Assembly (NCBI RefSeq): GCF_016820245.1
Contig: NZ_JAFCAR010000005.1
Span: 310,001-374,000, forward strand
Length of the DNA: 64,000 nt
Origin: Jannaschia sp. Os4
GTDB taxonomy: Bacteria > Pseudomonadota > Alphaproteobacteria > Rhodobacterales > Rhodobacteraceae
Direction: 5' to 3'
The translations under genes and the position numbers were made by a program. The notes beneath the pieces were generated by a model. That model did no database searches. It was not told the DNA's origin and was given only the letters and a program-made list of their open reading frames with translations. Below, one piece after another: positions 36,864-45,472 of the stretch (position 1 is its first letter; every line of letters starts with the position of its first letter).

Positions 36864-37331
36864 TCAGCCGTCCCCGCCCGCCAGCGCGTCGCCGACGTTG
36901 ATGCGCCCGAAGTTCCGCAGCAGCTGCGCGAGGAGGCCCGCGTCGCGGATGGAGGTCTCCGTCACCCGGCGCGACAGCGCGACGACCCGGCCCTCCTCAA
37001 GGCCGAACCGCTCGATGTTCCGGACGGTCCCGTCCTCCGAGAAGGAGATGGCGAGCACCTGCCGCTCGATCGTCTCGGGGGCGCGCCACGCGAAGTCCCT
37101 GACGCGGGACCGGACGTAGTACCACGACTCGTCGCCCAGCACCCCGCCCGTGGTCGGCTTGCCCACGGTCGCCTCGACCGTGTCGCGCGTGTCCACGCCG
37201 ACGATCAGGGCTTGGAGGTCCGTTTCCTCGGGGATGTAGCCGTGGTTGCGGAACTGCGCCGCGCAGCCCGCCACCGCGAGCGCCGCGACGATGAGGAGCG
37301 CCTTGGCCGCGCGTCCGGTCGTGATCCCCAT
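36864..37331 (-). CDS. bamE: Outer membrane assembly lipoprotein, BamE/SmpA family
   Basis: A 155-aa lipoprotein. Lipobox around VAGCAAQF (signal MGITTGRAAKALLIVAALAVAGC). SmpA/OmlA domain: HGYIPEETDLQALIVGVDTRDTVEATVGKPTTGGVLGDESWYYV, then IERQVLAISFSEDGTVRNIERF. BamE stabilises the BamA-BamD complex inserting outer-membrane beta barrels. The gene is divergent from the DUF177 gene, the arrangement usual in Rhodobacteraceae. Confidence 0.9.
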   Translation of the reverse strand: MGITTGRAAKALLIVAALAVAGCAAQFRNHGYIPEETDLQALIVGVDTRDTVEATVGKPTTGGVLGDESWYYVRSRVRDFAWRAPETIERQVLAISFSEDGTVRNIERFGLEEGRVVALSRRVTETSIRDAGLLAQLLRNFGRINVGDALAGGDG

Positions 37332-37475
37332 GTCGTCCCTCTCCCGTGGCGGCGTGGTCGCCGTCTTGCGGCCCGGCGCGCGGACCGCCTATGGACTAGC
37401 GCCGCGCCGTCCGCCCGGCAACCGGGCCGCAGGCCCGCGCGTTCGCCTGTGACCCGCCGACACCGGAGCCCCGCC

Positions 37476-38027
37476 ATGCCCGACGCCCTGCGCCATCCGA
37501 TCCGCCTCGCAGACCTTCGCGGCGACGCGACCGACGTGTCGCTGATCCTCGACGCCCCGCAGGCCGCCGCCTTGGCCGACCGCCTCGGGGTGGACGCGCT
37601 GCGCAAGGTCCGGCTGGAGGGGCGCTTGGGGCCGTCCGAGGGGGGGTGGACCCTCTCGGCGCGGCTCGGCGCCACCGTGGTGCAGCCCTGCGGCGTGACC
37701 TTGGAGCCCGTGACGACCCGCGTCGAGGAGCCCGTGGCCATCCGCTACCTCCGCGACCTGCCCGAGGAGTCCCGCGGGGAGGGCGAGGGCGAGGAGGGGG
37801 TCGAGGTGCCCGAGGAGGACATCGAGCCGCTGGCGGACGTGATCGACCTCGGGGCCGTGCTGGAGGAGGCGCTGGCGCTGGCCGTCCCGGCCTTCCCGCG
37901 CGCCGCGGGCGCCGACGCCGTCGAGATGCGCGCCGCCCCGCCGGGGGCCGCGCCGCTCGACGACGAGGCGGTCAAGCCCTTCGCGGGCCTCGCCGCGCTC
38001 AAGGCCAAGATGGAGGACGGCGGCTAG
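37476..38027 (+). CDS. YceD / DUF177 family protein
   Basis: A 183-aa protein of the YceD (DUF177) family, linked to 23S rRNA and ribosomal protein L32 supply. It has the family blocks LRKVRLEGRLGP, VQPCGVTLEPVTTRVEEPVAIRYL, an acidic stretch (residues ~95-115), and PLADVIDLGAVLEEALALAVPAFPR, plus the C-terminal KPFAGLAALKAKMEDGG. DUF177 genes are normally followed by rpmF (L32) and plsX; here the next gene is convergent mmsB, overlapping by 4 nt. Confidence 0.88.
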   Translation: MPDALRHPIRLADLRGDATDVSLILDAPQAAALADRLGVDALRKVRLEGRLGPSEGGWTLSARLGATVVQPCGVTLEPVTTRVEEPVAIRYLRDLPEESRGEGEGEEGVEVPEEDIEPLADVIDLGAVLEEALALAVPAFPRAAGADAVEMRAAPPGAAPLDDEAVKPFAGLAALKAKMEDGG

Positions 38028-38887
38028 TCCTCGCCCGCCAGCCGCGGCAGCAGGGCCGAGAAGTCGCGCCCGCGCCCGCCGCCCGCGACGAAGGCCTCGT
38101 ATTCGGCCAGCGCGGCCAGCCCCAGCGGCGTCAGCGCGCCCACCGCCTCCGCCGCCTGCTTGGCGAGGCCGAGGTCCTTGGCCATCAGTTCCGCGGCGAA
38201 TCCCGGCGCGAAGCCGTTGTCCGACGGGGCCGTCGGTCCCACGCCCGGGGCGGGGCAGTAGGTCGTCACCGACCACGACTGGCCGGACGAGGTGGACATC
38301 ACGTCGAAGAGCGCCTGCCGCGACAGCCCCAGACGGTCGGCCAGCGCGAAGGCCTCGCAGGTCACGGCCATCGTCGCGCCCAGCACCATGTTGTTGCAGA
38401 TCTTGGCCGCCTGCCCGGCGCCGCTCCCGCCGCAGTGCACGGTGCGCCCGCCCATCACGTCCAGCAGCGGCGCGACCCGCGCGAGGTCCGCCTCCGACCC
38501 GCCCGCCATGAAGGTCAGCGTGCCGGCGTCCGCCCCGCCGATGCCGCCGGACACGGGCGCGTCGACGGCGCCGAGGCCTGCCGCCCGCGCATCCGCCGCC
38601 ACGGCGCGCGCGCTCTCCACGTCCACCGTCGAGCAGTCGAGCAGCACCGCGCCCGCCGCCATCGCGGGGATCGCCTCCGCCGCCACGGCGCGCAGGATCG
38701 CGCCGTCGGGCAGCATGGTGACGACCACCTCCGCCCCCGCGACCGCCTCCGCGACCGACGCCGCCCCCGCCACGCCCTCGGGCATCGCCGCCGCCGTGTC
38801 GAAGGCGGTCACCTCGTGCCCCGCCCGCGCGAGGTTGCGCGCCATCGGCCCGCCCATGTTGCCCGTCCCGACGAACCCGACCTTCAT
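38024..38887 (-). CDS. mmsB: 3-hydroxyisobutyrate dehydrogenase
   Basis: A 287-aa NAD-dependent beta-hydroxyacid dehydrogenase. N-terminal GFVGTGNMGGPMARNL dinucleotide-binding loop; DAPVSGGIGGADAGTLTFMAGG; catalytic Lys in GAGQAAKICNNMVLG; C-terminal FAAELMAKDLGLAKQ, which contains the second conserved Lys-Asp. It oxidises 3-hydroxyisobutyrate to methylmalonate semialdehyde in valine breakdown. It overlaps the hydroxyisobutyryl-CoA hydrolase gene by 4 nt (ATGA). Confidence 0.95.
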   Translation of the reverse strand: MKVGFVGTGNMGGPMARNLARAGHEVTAFDTAAAMPEGVAGAASVAEAVAGAEVVVTMLPDGAILRAVAAEAIPAMAAGAVLLDCSTVDVESARAVAADARAAGLGAVDAPVSGGIGGADAGTLTFMAGGSEADLARVAPLLDVMGGRTVHCGGSGAGQAAKICNNMVLGATMAVTCEAFALADRLGLSRQALFDVMSTSSGQSWSVTTYCPAPGVGPTAPSDNGFAPGFAAELMAKDLGLAKQAAEAVGALTPLGLAALAEYEAFVAGGGRGRDFSALLPRLAGED

Positions 38888-39924
38888 ACCATCTCCTCCA
38901 GTTTGGGGGCCTGCGCCCCGAGCGGCTGCAGCATCCGCGCGACGTCCGCCATCGGCACGGCGTCCGCCCCCGGATGCCGCCAGTTCGGCGAGCGGTCCTT
39001 GTCGATCACCTGCGCGCGGATGCCCTCCACGAAGTCCGAGTGCTCCAGCGCCCGGAAGGTGAACCGCGCCTCGTATCCGAGCGCGGCCTCGATCGTCGGG
39101 TCGTCGCCCAATCGGTGGAGGATCTCCACCGCGCAGGCCATGCTGAGCGGCGCGTTGCGAGCGAACGCGGCCTTGGCCGCCTCCGCCGCCGGGCCGTCCG
39201 CGTCCTTCAGGAGCCGGGCGATGTCGCCCAAGGTCTCGCCCCCGAAGAGCGCGTCGATCTCGTCCTGCCAGCCCGCCAGGTCGCCGCCGGGGGGCGCGCT
39301 CGCCACCCGGTCCACCTCGCCGGGATCCCCCGTCTCGCAGAGGCGCGCGGTCAGGTCGTCCCACCCCTCCGGCACGTAGTAGTCCGCGAACCCGGCATGG
39401 ATCGCGTCGCCCGGCCCCATGCGGTGGCCCGTCGTCCCGAGGAACTCCCCCAGCCGCCCCGGCGCCCGCGCGAGGATCAGCGACCCGCCCACGTCCGGCA
39501 CCAGCCCGATCGCGCATTCCGGCATCGCCACGCGGCTGTCGTCGCGCACGATCCGGTGCGAGGCGTGGCAGCCCACGCCGACGCCCCCGCCCATCGTGAA
39601 GCCGTGGAGGAAGGTGACGACGGGCTTGGGGAAGCGGAACATCTTGGCGTTCATGCGGTACTCGTCCGCCCAGAACCGCGCGCCGTACTCCCAGTCGCCT
39701 CGCTGCGCCGCAGCATGCATGTCGACGATGTCGCCCCCCGCGCAGAACGCCCGGCCCGGCGCCCCGTCGACGAGGACTAGCGCCACCGCGTCGTCGTCGC
39801 GCCATGCGTCGAGCGCACGCTCGACGGCGAGGCACATCTCCCACGTCAGCGCGTTGAGCGTGTCCGGGCGGTCCAGCGTGATGCGCCCGGCGCGGCCCTC
39901 GGTGCGGATGTGGATGTCAGGCAT
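38884..39924 (-). CDS. 3-hydroxyisobutyryl-CoA hydrolase (enoyl-CoA hydratase/isomerase family)
   Basis: A 346-aa crotonase-fold protein. GRAFCAGGDI oxyanion loop; FLHGFTMGGGVGVGCHASHRI; VAMPECAIGLVPDVGGSLILARAPG with the Glu and Asp characteristic of the HIBYL-CoA hydrolase branch; C-terminal EGIRAQVIDKDRSPNWRHPG typical of that branch. Length (about 350) also fits the hydrolase rather than the 260-aa hydratase. It releases 3-hydroxyisobutyrate for MmsB. It overlaps the small membrane gene by 8 nt. Confidence 0.9.
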   Translation of the reverse strand: MPDIHIRTEGRAGRITLDRPDTLNALTWEMCLAVERALDAWRDDDAVALVLVDGAPGRAFCAGGDIVDMHAAAQRGDWEYGARFWADEYRMNAKMFRFPKPVVTFLHGFTMGGGVGVGCHASHRIVRDDSRVAMPECAIGLVPDVGGSLILARAPGRLGEFLGTTGHRMGPGDAIHAGFADYYVPEGWDDLTARLCETGDPGEVDRVASAPPGGDLAGWQDEIDALFGGETLGDIARLLKDADGPAAEAAKAAFARNAPLSMACAVEILHRLGDDPTIEAALGYEARFTFRALEHSDFVEGIRAQVIDKDRSPNWRHPGADAVPMADVARMLQPLGAQAPKLEEMV

Positions 39925-40180
39925 CGTAGGACGAAAGCTCCGCCTCGCGGCGCTCCAGTAGAGCATACTGCGTGATGGCGTCGTTGGCATTCATCGTTTC
40001 TCGCAGCCACCCCGATACGATGATCCAGTACCATCCAACTGGTGCGGCGAGTGCCACTCCCAAGATCGTCCCGGACGTCGGGGAGACGAGGAGGGATGTA
40101 AGGATCACGCCAAGGACCAAACCAACCGCGGGTAGGAGAAAGATCATGAGAAGCCTCGATGTCCTACCAATCGAGGTCAT
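39917..40180 (-). CDS. Small membrane protein, AT-richer than its surroundings
   Basis: An 87-aa protein (76 aa if the start at 40147 is used). Two hydrophobic helices (MIFLLPAVGLVLGVILTSLLV and TILGVALAAPVGWYWIIVSGW) are followed by a cytoplasmic tail ending in LERREAELSSYDA. I do not recognise it. G+C over 39961-40140 is about 59% by hand count, well below the flanking genes. It lies between two valine degradation genes, overlaps the 3' gene by 8 nt and begins 80 nt after the acyl-CoA dehydrogenase stop. Late acquisition is a possibility. Confidence 0.6.
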   Translation of the reverse strand: MTSIGRTSRLLMIFLLPAVGLVLGVILTSLLVSPTSGTILGVALAAPVGWYWIIVSGWLRETMNANDAITQYALLERREAELSSYDA

Positions 40181-40260
40181 CCCGTTCGGCGGGCGCAAGG
40201 CGGCCACCTCCTGACGCAAGGCTATCTTCCGAAGCGCGAGCGGCGGCTCGAACGGCGGGA

Positions 40261-41397
40261 TCACCCGAGCAGCCCCCGCGCCACGATCATCCGCATGATC
40301 TCGTTCGTCCCCTCGAGGATGCGGTGGACGCGCAGGTCGCGGCTCAGCTTCTCGATGCCGTAGTCGGCGAGGTAGCCGTAGCCGCCGTGGAGCTGCAGGC
40401 ACTGGTCCACGACCTCGCCCCCGGCCTCGGTCACGACGGCCTTGGCCATCGCGCAGAAGCGGCCCGCGTCGGGCGCGCCGTGGTCCAGCTTCCATGCCGC
40501 CTGCCGCAGGAAGGTGCGGGCGGACTGGAGCTTCATCTCGCATTCGGCGAGGCGGAACTGGGTGTTCTGGAAGTCGGCCAAGGGCTTGCCGAAGGCCTGC
40601 CGCTCGCGGACGTAGGCCAGCGTCGCGTCGAGCGCGGCCTGCGCGCCGCCCAAGGAGCAGGCCGCGATGTTGAGGCGCCCGCCGTCGAGCCCCGCCATCG
40701 CGTAGGCGAAGCCGCGGCCCTCCTCGCCCAGCAGGTTGGCGGCGGGGGCGCGGGCGGCGTCCATCTGGACCTGCCGCGTCGGCTGCGAGCGCCAGCCCAT
40801 CTTGTCCTCCAGCCCCCCGTAGGACAGGCCCTCGGTCCCGTCCTCCAGCACGATCGCGCTGATGCCCTTCGGCCCCGCGTCCCCGGTGCGGCACATCACG
40901 ACGTAGGCGTCCGCATAGCCGCCGCCGGAGATGAACGCCTTGGTCCCCGTGAGGCTCCAGCCCTCGTTCGTCCGCTCGGCCCTCGTCTTCAGCGCGGCCG
41001 CGTCCGAGCCCGACCCCGGCTCGGTCAGGCAGTAGGCGAGCACCGTCTCCATCGTCATCGCGCCGGGCAGCAGGCGGTCCTTCAGCTCGTCCGAGCCGTA
41101 GGCGTCGATCATCCGCGCGACCATGTTGTGGATCGACAGGAAGGCCGCGACCGAGGGGCAGGCCATCGACAGCGCCTCAAACACCAGCGTCGCGTCGAGC
41201 CGCGTGAGCCCCGTGCCGCCGCTCTCCTCCGAGACGTAGAGGCCGGCGAAGCCCAGCTCGGCCAGCTTGGGCCAGAGATCGCGGGGGATGGTCCCCTCCG
41301 CCTCCCACGTCCGGGCGTGGGGCGCGATCTCGGCTTGGCCCACGGCATGGGCCATGTCGAACACGGCTTGGCTCTCCTCGAACAGCGCGAAGTCCAT
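40261..41397 (-). CDS. Acyl-CoA dehydrogenase (probable isobutyryl-CoA dehydrogenase)
   Basis: A 378-aa flavoenzyme. YCLTEPGSGSDAAAL FAD/acyl site; TGTKAFISGGGYADAYVVM; GRLNIAACSLGGAQAALDATLAYVRERQAFGKPL; QLHGGYGYLADYGIEKLSRDLRVHRILEGTNEIMRM, with the catalytic Glu in ILEGTNE. Clustering with mmsB, the hydroxyisobutyryl-CoA hydrolase and mmsA suggests isobutyryl-CoA as the substrate. It is the first gene of the minus-strand set that also holds the small membrane gene. Confidence 0.93.
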   Translation of the reverse strand: MDFALFEESQAVFDMAHAVGQAEIAPHARTWEAEGTIPRDLWPKLAELGFAGLYVSEESGGTGLTRLDATLVFEALSMACPSVAAFLSIHNMVARMIDAYGSDELKDRLLPGAMTMETVLAYCLTEPGSGSDAAALKTRAERTNEGWSLTGTKAFISGGGYADAYVVMCRTGDAGPKGISAIVLEDGTEGLSYGGLEDKMGWRSQPTRQVQMDAARAPAANLLGEEGRGFAYAMAGLDGGRLNIAACSLGGAQAALDATLAYVRERQAFGKPLADFQNTQFRLAECEMKLQSARTFLRQAAWKLDHGAPDAGRFCAMAKAVVTEAGGEVVDQCLQLHGGYGYLADYGIEKLSRDLRVHRILEGTNEIMRMIVARGLLG

Positions 41398-41501
41398 CGG
41401 CGGCTCCTCCCGGCGCGGTTATCCGTGCGCGGCGGACCGCTGTCCAGCGGTCGCGAACCGCGGGGCATGGACCGCCGCGGCGGGCGGGGGCACGGTCGGG
41501 C

Positions 41502-42140
41502 ATGACCGACGCCGCCCTCCTGTCGCACGTCCGCTGGATCGGCGGGGGCAGCGGCGCGGGCAAGACGACTGTGGCGCGGCGGCTGGCCGAGCGGTTCGGC
41601 GCCCGCCTCTACGACACGGACGCCGCGATGGCGGACCACGCGAGGCGGTGTCCGACCGACCGCTGCCCGCGCCTCGCGGCCTTCCGGCGCGCGGACATGG
41701 ACGCGCGGTGGCTCGGATCGACGCCGGAGGAGATGGCCGCCACGTTCCACTGGTTCGTCGGCGAGGGCTTCGACCTGATCGTCGAGGACCTGCGCGCGAT
41801 GCCGCGGGACCGCCCGATCGTGGCCGAGGGCTTCCGCCTGCTGCCGGACCGCGTGGCGCCCCTGCTCGGGGCGGGCGGGCGCGAGGTGTGGCTGCTGCCG
41901 ACCCCGGCGGCGCGGCGCCGGGCGTTCGACGCGCGCGGGACCACGTGGGACATCCCGGCCCGCACCTCCGATCCGGTGCGCGCGCTGCGCGGCCTCTTGG
42001 CGCGCGACGCGCTCTTCACGGACAGGATCGCCGCCGAGACGGCGGCGCTGCGCCTCCCGCGGCTGAGGGTCGGGCGCGGCACGACGCTGCCCGCGCTGGA
42101 GCGGCGGGCCGCCGCGCTCCTGTTCGGCCCGCTCAGATGA
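41502..42140 (+). CDS. P-loop ATP-binding protein, kinase-like
   Basis: A 212-aa protein with a Walker A loop GGGSGAGKTT (K21) and an N-terminal strand-loop as in shikimate/gluconate or adenylate-type kinases; a later acidic pattern is FDLIVEDLRAMP. The rest is not family-specific. It could phosphorylate a small molecule or use ATP to process a nucleoside. It begins 104 nt after the start of the divergent acyl-CoA dehydrogenase gene. Its 3' end overlaps the convergent L,D-transpeptidase gene by 8 nt. Confidence 0.75.
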   Translation: MTDAALLSHVRWIGGGSGAGKTTVARRLAERFGARLYDTDAAMADHARRCPTDRCPRLAAFRRADMDARWLGSTPEEMAATFHWFVGEGFDLIVEDLRAMPRDRPIVAEGFRLLPDRVAPLLGAGGREVWLLPTPAARRRAFDARGTTWDIPARTSDPVRALRGLLARDALFTDRIAAETAALRLPRLRVGRGTTLPALERRAAALLFGPLR

Positions 42141-42726
42141 GCCGGACCTGCGTCCCCACGGGGGTCAGGGCGAAGAGCTCCGCGATCTTCTCGTTGTAGA
42201 GGCCGATGCAGCCCGAGGACGAGCGCCGCCCGATCTTGCGCGTGTCGTGCGTGCCGTGGATCAGGTAGGCGGGCCAGTCGAGATACATGGCGTGCGTGCC
42301 CAGCGGGTTGCCGGGATCGCCGCCCTCGACGCGCTGCGGCAGCGAGGGGTCGCGCTCGCGCATGGAGGCCGTCGGCGTCCACGAGGGGGCGACGGCCTTG
42401 CGGACGATCTCGGAGTAGCCGCGGCGCGTCAGTTCGTCCGTCATGGGAACGGAGGTCGGGTAGAGACGGTAGGTCGCGCCGTCCCCGGACCAGAAGTGCA
42501 GCGCGCGCGAGGTCGTGTCCGCGACGATGGTCGCCACGCCCAGCGTCGAGAAGTGGTCGCGCCAGTCCATCGTCTGGAACGAGGAGGTGTTGCGCCGCGT
42601 CTCGCCGCCTTGGGGCACGTAGCCCGCCGGGGGCACGCCCTCGGTGGTCTGCGCGCGGGCCACGGCGGGCGCGGCCAGCGCGACGGCGAGGCCGGTGGTG
42701 AGGGTGCGTCGGTTGATCTTCGTCAT
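42133..42726 (-). CDS. L,D-transpeptidase (YkuD domain)
   Basis: A 197-aa exported enzyme. The N-terminus is MTKINRRTLTTGLAVALAAPAVARA, a twin-Arg-like signal. The catalytic site is IHGTHDTRKIGRRSSSGCIGL with C173. Other pieces are GDPGNPLGTHAMYLDWPAYL and SEIVRKAVAPSW. It forms 3-3 peptide crosslinks in peptidoglycan or attaches lipoproteins. The start at 42726 is supported by the signal peptide. It faces the kinase gene tail to tail. Confidence 0.9.
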   Translation of the reverse strand: MTKINRRTLTTGLAVALAAPAVARAQTTEGVPPAGYVPQGGETRRNTSSFQTMDWRDHFSTLGVATIVADTTSRALHFWSGDGATYRLYPTSVPMTDELTRRGYSEIVRKAVAPSWTPTASMRERDPSLPQRVEGGDPGNPLGTHAMYLDWPAYLIHGTHDTRKIGRRSSSGCIGLYNEKIAELFALTPVGTQVRLI

Positions 42727-42905
42727 GGACCTGCTCTTCGCTACGACGGGCGACGCGTAGCAAAGCCGTTCGCCGAGGGGGAGGGGGCCGCCGATCACAT
42801 CGGCGTATCCGCGCCGCCCCGCTGCCGGGAATTTGCCCCCGCGGAACCCCTTGCAGGTCGCAATCACCAGGTGGGGTGGCCCGCGAGAACACCATGGAGG
42901 GACCG

Positions 42906-43382
42906 ATGGCCGGACCGATCCGCGCCCTTACGCAGGGCTTGCGCCACTCCTTGACGATGGAGGGCACGGCGACCCGGTCGGAGTTCTGGTGGCTCGTCCT
43001 CCATCACTGGATCGCCGCCTGCGTGGCCTTGGCGTCCGTCGTGAAGCTGGGGGAGGTGGCGGCGCCCTACGGCCCGGAGGACGCGGCGGTGGCCGGGGCG
43101 TTCCTCGGCTTCGGCTGGGTCACGCTGGCGGCCTTCATGGCGACGTTCCGGCGGCTGAGCGACGCGGGGTTCAGCCGTGGGTGGATCGCGCTCTGGTTCT
43201 TCCCGCCGCTCGTCGGCTCCATGGCCCTCGCCGTCATCTGCATGCTCCCGAGCGCGCGCCCGCCGTCCGCCGACGCGCGCGCGCGGACCGCCGAGGCGCC
43301 GTCGCCTGGCCTCGCCCCGCGCACGGGACCGTCGGCGGAGGATCTCAGGGCCCTCCGCCACGCCCGCATGTCGCGGGCCTAG
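42906..43382 (+). CDS. DUF805 membrane protein
   Basis: A 158-aa protein with three hydrophobic helices. The N-terminal segment GTATRSEFWWLVLHH is the DUF805 hallmark (R-x-E-F-W). Helices follow at WIAACVALASVV, AGAFLGFGWVTLAAFMA and GWIALWFFPPLVGSMALAVICML; RRLSDAGFSRGW is a conserved loop. The last 45 residues are polar and disordered. The start at 42906 follows GGAGGGACCG. Function unknown. Its stop abuts that of mmsA. Confidence 0.85.
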   Translation: MAGPIRALTQGLRHSLTMEGTATRSEFWWLVLHHWIAACVALASVVKLGEVAAPYGPEDAAVAGAFLGFGWVTLAAFMATFRRLSDAGFSRGWIALWFFPPLVGSMALAVICMLPSARPPSADARARTAEAPSPGLAPRTGPSAEDLRALRHARMSRA

Positions 43383-43383
43383 G

Positions 43384-44880
43384 TCACTCCATCACGGGGA
43401 TGGAGAACTCGCCGCCCTCCTTGATGCCCGAGGGCCAGCGCGCCGTGACGGTCTTGGTGCGCGTGTAGAAGCGGAAGGCGTCGGGCCCGTGCTGGTTGAG
43501 GTCGCCGAACATCGACTTCTTCCAGCCGCCGAACGTGTGGTAGGCGAGCGGCACCGGAATCGGCACGTTCACCCCCACCATGCCCACGTCCACGCGCTTG
43601 GCGAAGTCGCGCGCCGCGTCCCCGTCGCGGGTGAAGATCGCGGTGCCGTTGCCGTACTCGTGGTCCGTGGCCAGCGCGAGCGCCTCCTCGTAGGACTGCG
43701 CCCGCACCGTCGAGAGCACGGGGCCGAAGATCTCCTTGCGGTAGATGTCCATGTCCGGCGTCACCCGGTCGAACAGGACGGGGCCGACGAAGAAGCCGTC
43801 CTCGTAGCCCTGCACGGACATCCGCGATCCGTCCACGACGGCCTCCGCGCCCGCGTCCTTGCCGGACTGGATCAGCGCGAGGATGTTCTCCTTCGCCGCC
43901 TTCGTCACGACGGGGCCGAAGTCCACGTCGTCGCCCGACGAGTAGGGACCGACCTTCAGCGCCTCGACGCGCGGCGCCAGCTTCGCGATCAGCCGGTCCG
44001 CCGTCTCGTCGCCCACCGGCACCGCGACCGAGATCGCCATGCACCGCTCGCCGGCGGCGCCGTAGCCCGCGCCCACCAGCGCGTCGGCGGCTTGGTCCAT
44101 GTCGGCGTCGGGCATCACGATCATGTGGTTCTTGGCGCCGCCGAAGCATTGCGCCCGCTTGCCCGTCGCCGCCGCCCGCTCGTAGATGTAGGCCGCGATC
44201 GGGGTCGAGCCGACGAAGCCCACGGACTGCACGGTCGGGTTGTCGAGCAGCGCGTCCACCGCCTCCTTGTCGCCGTTGACGACCTGCAGGATGCCCTTGG
44301 GCAGCCCGGCCTCCTCCATCAGCGCGGCGAGCATCATCGGGACCGAGGGGTCGCGCTCGGAGGGCTTGAGGATGAAGGCGTTGCCGCAGGCGACGGCGGG
44401 GGCGAACATCCACATCGGGATCATCGCGGGGAAGTTGAACGGGGTGATCCCGCAGGTCACGCCGAGGGGCTGGCGCATGGAGTACATGTCGATTCCCGGA
44501 CCCGCGCTGTCGGTGAACTCGCCCTTCAGGTGGTGGGGCGCGCCGATGCAGAACTCGACCACCTCGAGGCCCCGCTGCACGTCGCCCGCCGCGTCGGGCA
44601 GGGTCTTGCCGTGCTCGCGCGACAGCGCCTCGGCCAGCTTGTCCATGTCGCGGTTCAGGAGGTCCACGAACCGCATCAGGACGCGGGCGCGGCGCTGGGG
44701 GTTGGTGGCGGCCCATGCGGGCTGGGCGGCGGCGGCGATCTCCACCGCGCGGTCCACCTCCGCCTTGGAGGCCAGCGCGACCGTGGCCTGCACCTCGCCC
44801 GTGGCGGGGTTGAAGACGTCCGCCTCGCGCCCCGATCCGGCGGTGGCGGCCCCGTCGATGTGGTGTCCGATGCGGTCCAT
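43384..44880 (-). CDS. mmsA: Methylmalonate-semialdehyde dehydrogenase (CoA-acylating)
   Basis: A 498-aa aldehyde dehydrogenase. ITPFNFPAMIPMWMFAPAVACGNAFILKPSERDP; GFVGSTPIAAYIY; NAD-binding GGAKNHMIVMPDAD; catalytic Cys in AGERCMAISVAVPVG; C-terminal NVPIPVPLAYHTFGGWKKSMFGD. It converts methylmalonate semialdehyde to propionyl-CoA, completing valine degradation with MmsB. It is 3.5 kb away from the rest of the set (38-41.4 kb), on the same strand with three unrelated genes between. Confidence 0.97.
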   Translation of the reverse strand: MDRIGHHIDGAATAGSGREADVFNPATGEVQATVALASKAEVDRAVEIAAAAQPAWAATNPQRRARVLMRFVDLLNRDMDKLAEALSREHGKTLPDAAGDVQRGLEVVEFCIGAPHHLKGEFTDSAGPGIDMYSMRQPLGVTCGITPFNFPAMIPMWMFAPAVACGNAFILKPSERDPSVPMMLAALMEEAGLPKGILQVVNGDKEAVDALLDNPTVQSVGFVGSTPIAAYIYERAAATGKRAQCFGGAKNHMIVMPDADMDQAADALVGAGYGAAGERCMAISVAVPVGDETADRLIAKLAPRVEALKVGPYSSGDDVDFGPVVTKAAKENILALIQSGKDAGAEAVVDGSRMSVQGYEDGFFVGPVLFDRVTPDMDIYRKEIFGPVLSTVRAQSYEEALALATDHEYGNGTAIFTRDGDAARDFAKRVDVGMVGVNVPIPVPLAYHTFGGWKKSMFGDLNQHGPDAFRFYTRTKTVTARWPSGIKEGGEFSIPVME

Positions 44881-45019
44881 GGCGTGTCCTCCCTTTGCCC
44901 ACCGGCTAGCCGAGGCGCGGACAGGGGGAAAGCGGGTTCCGGCGCGCGGAGGTTGACTTGGAGGTCCCGGAAGGCGTCGACTGCCGGGGAGGGCGGGCGA
45001 CAACGGAAGCGGAGGCCCC

Positions 45020-45454
45020 ATGTTCGTACGCGATATCCTTAACTCCAAGCCCGTGCAGGGCGTGCTCACCATCTCGCCGGAGGCGTCCGTATCCGACGCG
45101 GTCGCGGAACTCGCGGCGCGGGGGATCGGCGCGCTGGTGGCCAGCCCCGACGGGCGGTCCGTCGCGGGCATCCTGTCGGAGCGCGACGTGGTGCGCGCCT
45201 TGGGGGCCGAGGGGCCGGGCGCGCTGGCCAGCCGGGTCGGCGACCTGATGACCGCGAAGGTGGAGGTGACCGCCTGCGACGACACCGCCGAGAGCGTGCT
45301 GGGCCGCATGACGGAAGGGCGGTTCCGGCACATGCCCGTGGTCGAGGGCGGCGCGCTGGTGGGCCTCGTGTCGCTGGGGGACATGGTCAAGGCGCGGCTG
45401 TCGGAGGTGTCGATGGAGAAGGACGCGCTCACGGCCATGGTCGCCGGGCACTGA
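45020..45454 (+). CDS. CBS-domain protein
   Basis: A 144-aa protein made of two CBS modules. Module one: VSDAVAELAARGIGALVASPDGRSVAGILSERDVVRAL; module two: AESVLGRMTEGRFRHMPVVEGGALVGLVSLGDMVKARLSE. CBS pairs bind adenosyl nucleotides and act as energy sensors. There is no effector domain. The start follows GAAGCGGAGGCCCC. It is followed 18 nt later by the small hypothetical gene. Confidence 0.9.
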   Translation: MFVRDILNSKPVQGVLTISPEASVSDAVAELAARGIGALVASPDGRSVAGILSERDVVRALGAEGPGALASRVGDLMTAKVEVTACDDTAESVLGRMTEGRFRHMPVVEGGALVGLVSLGDMVKARLSEVSMEKDALTAMVAGH

Positions 45455-45472
45455 CCGCCTAGGTGGCGCGGC

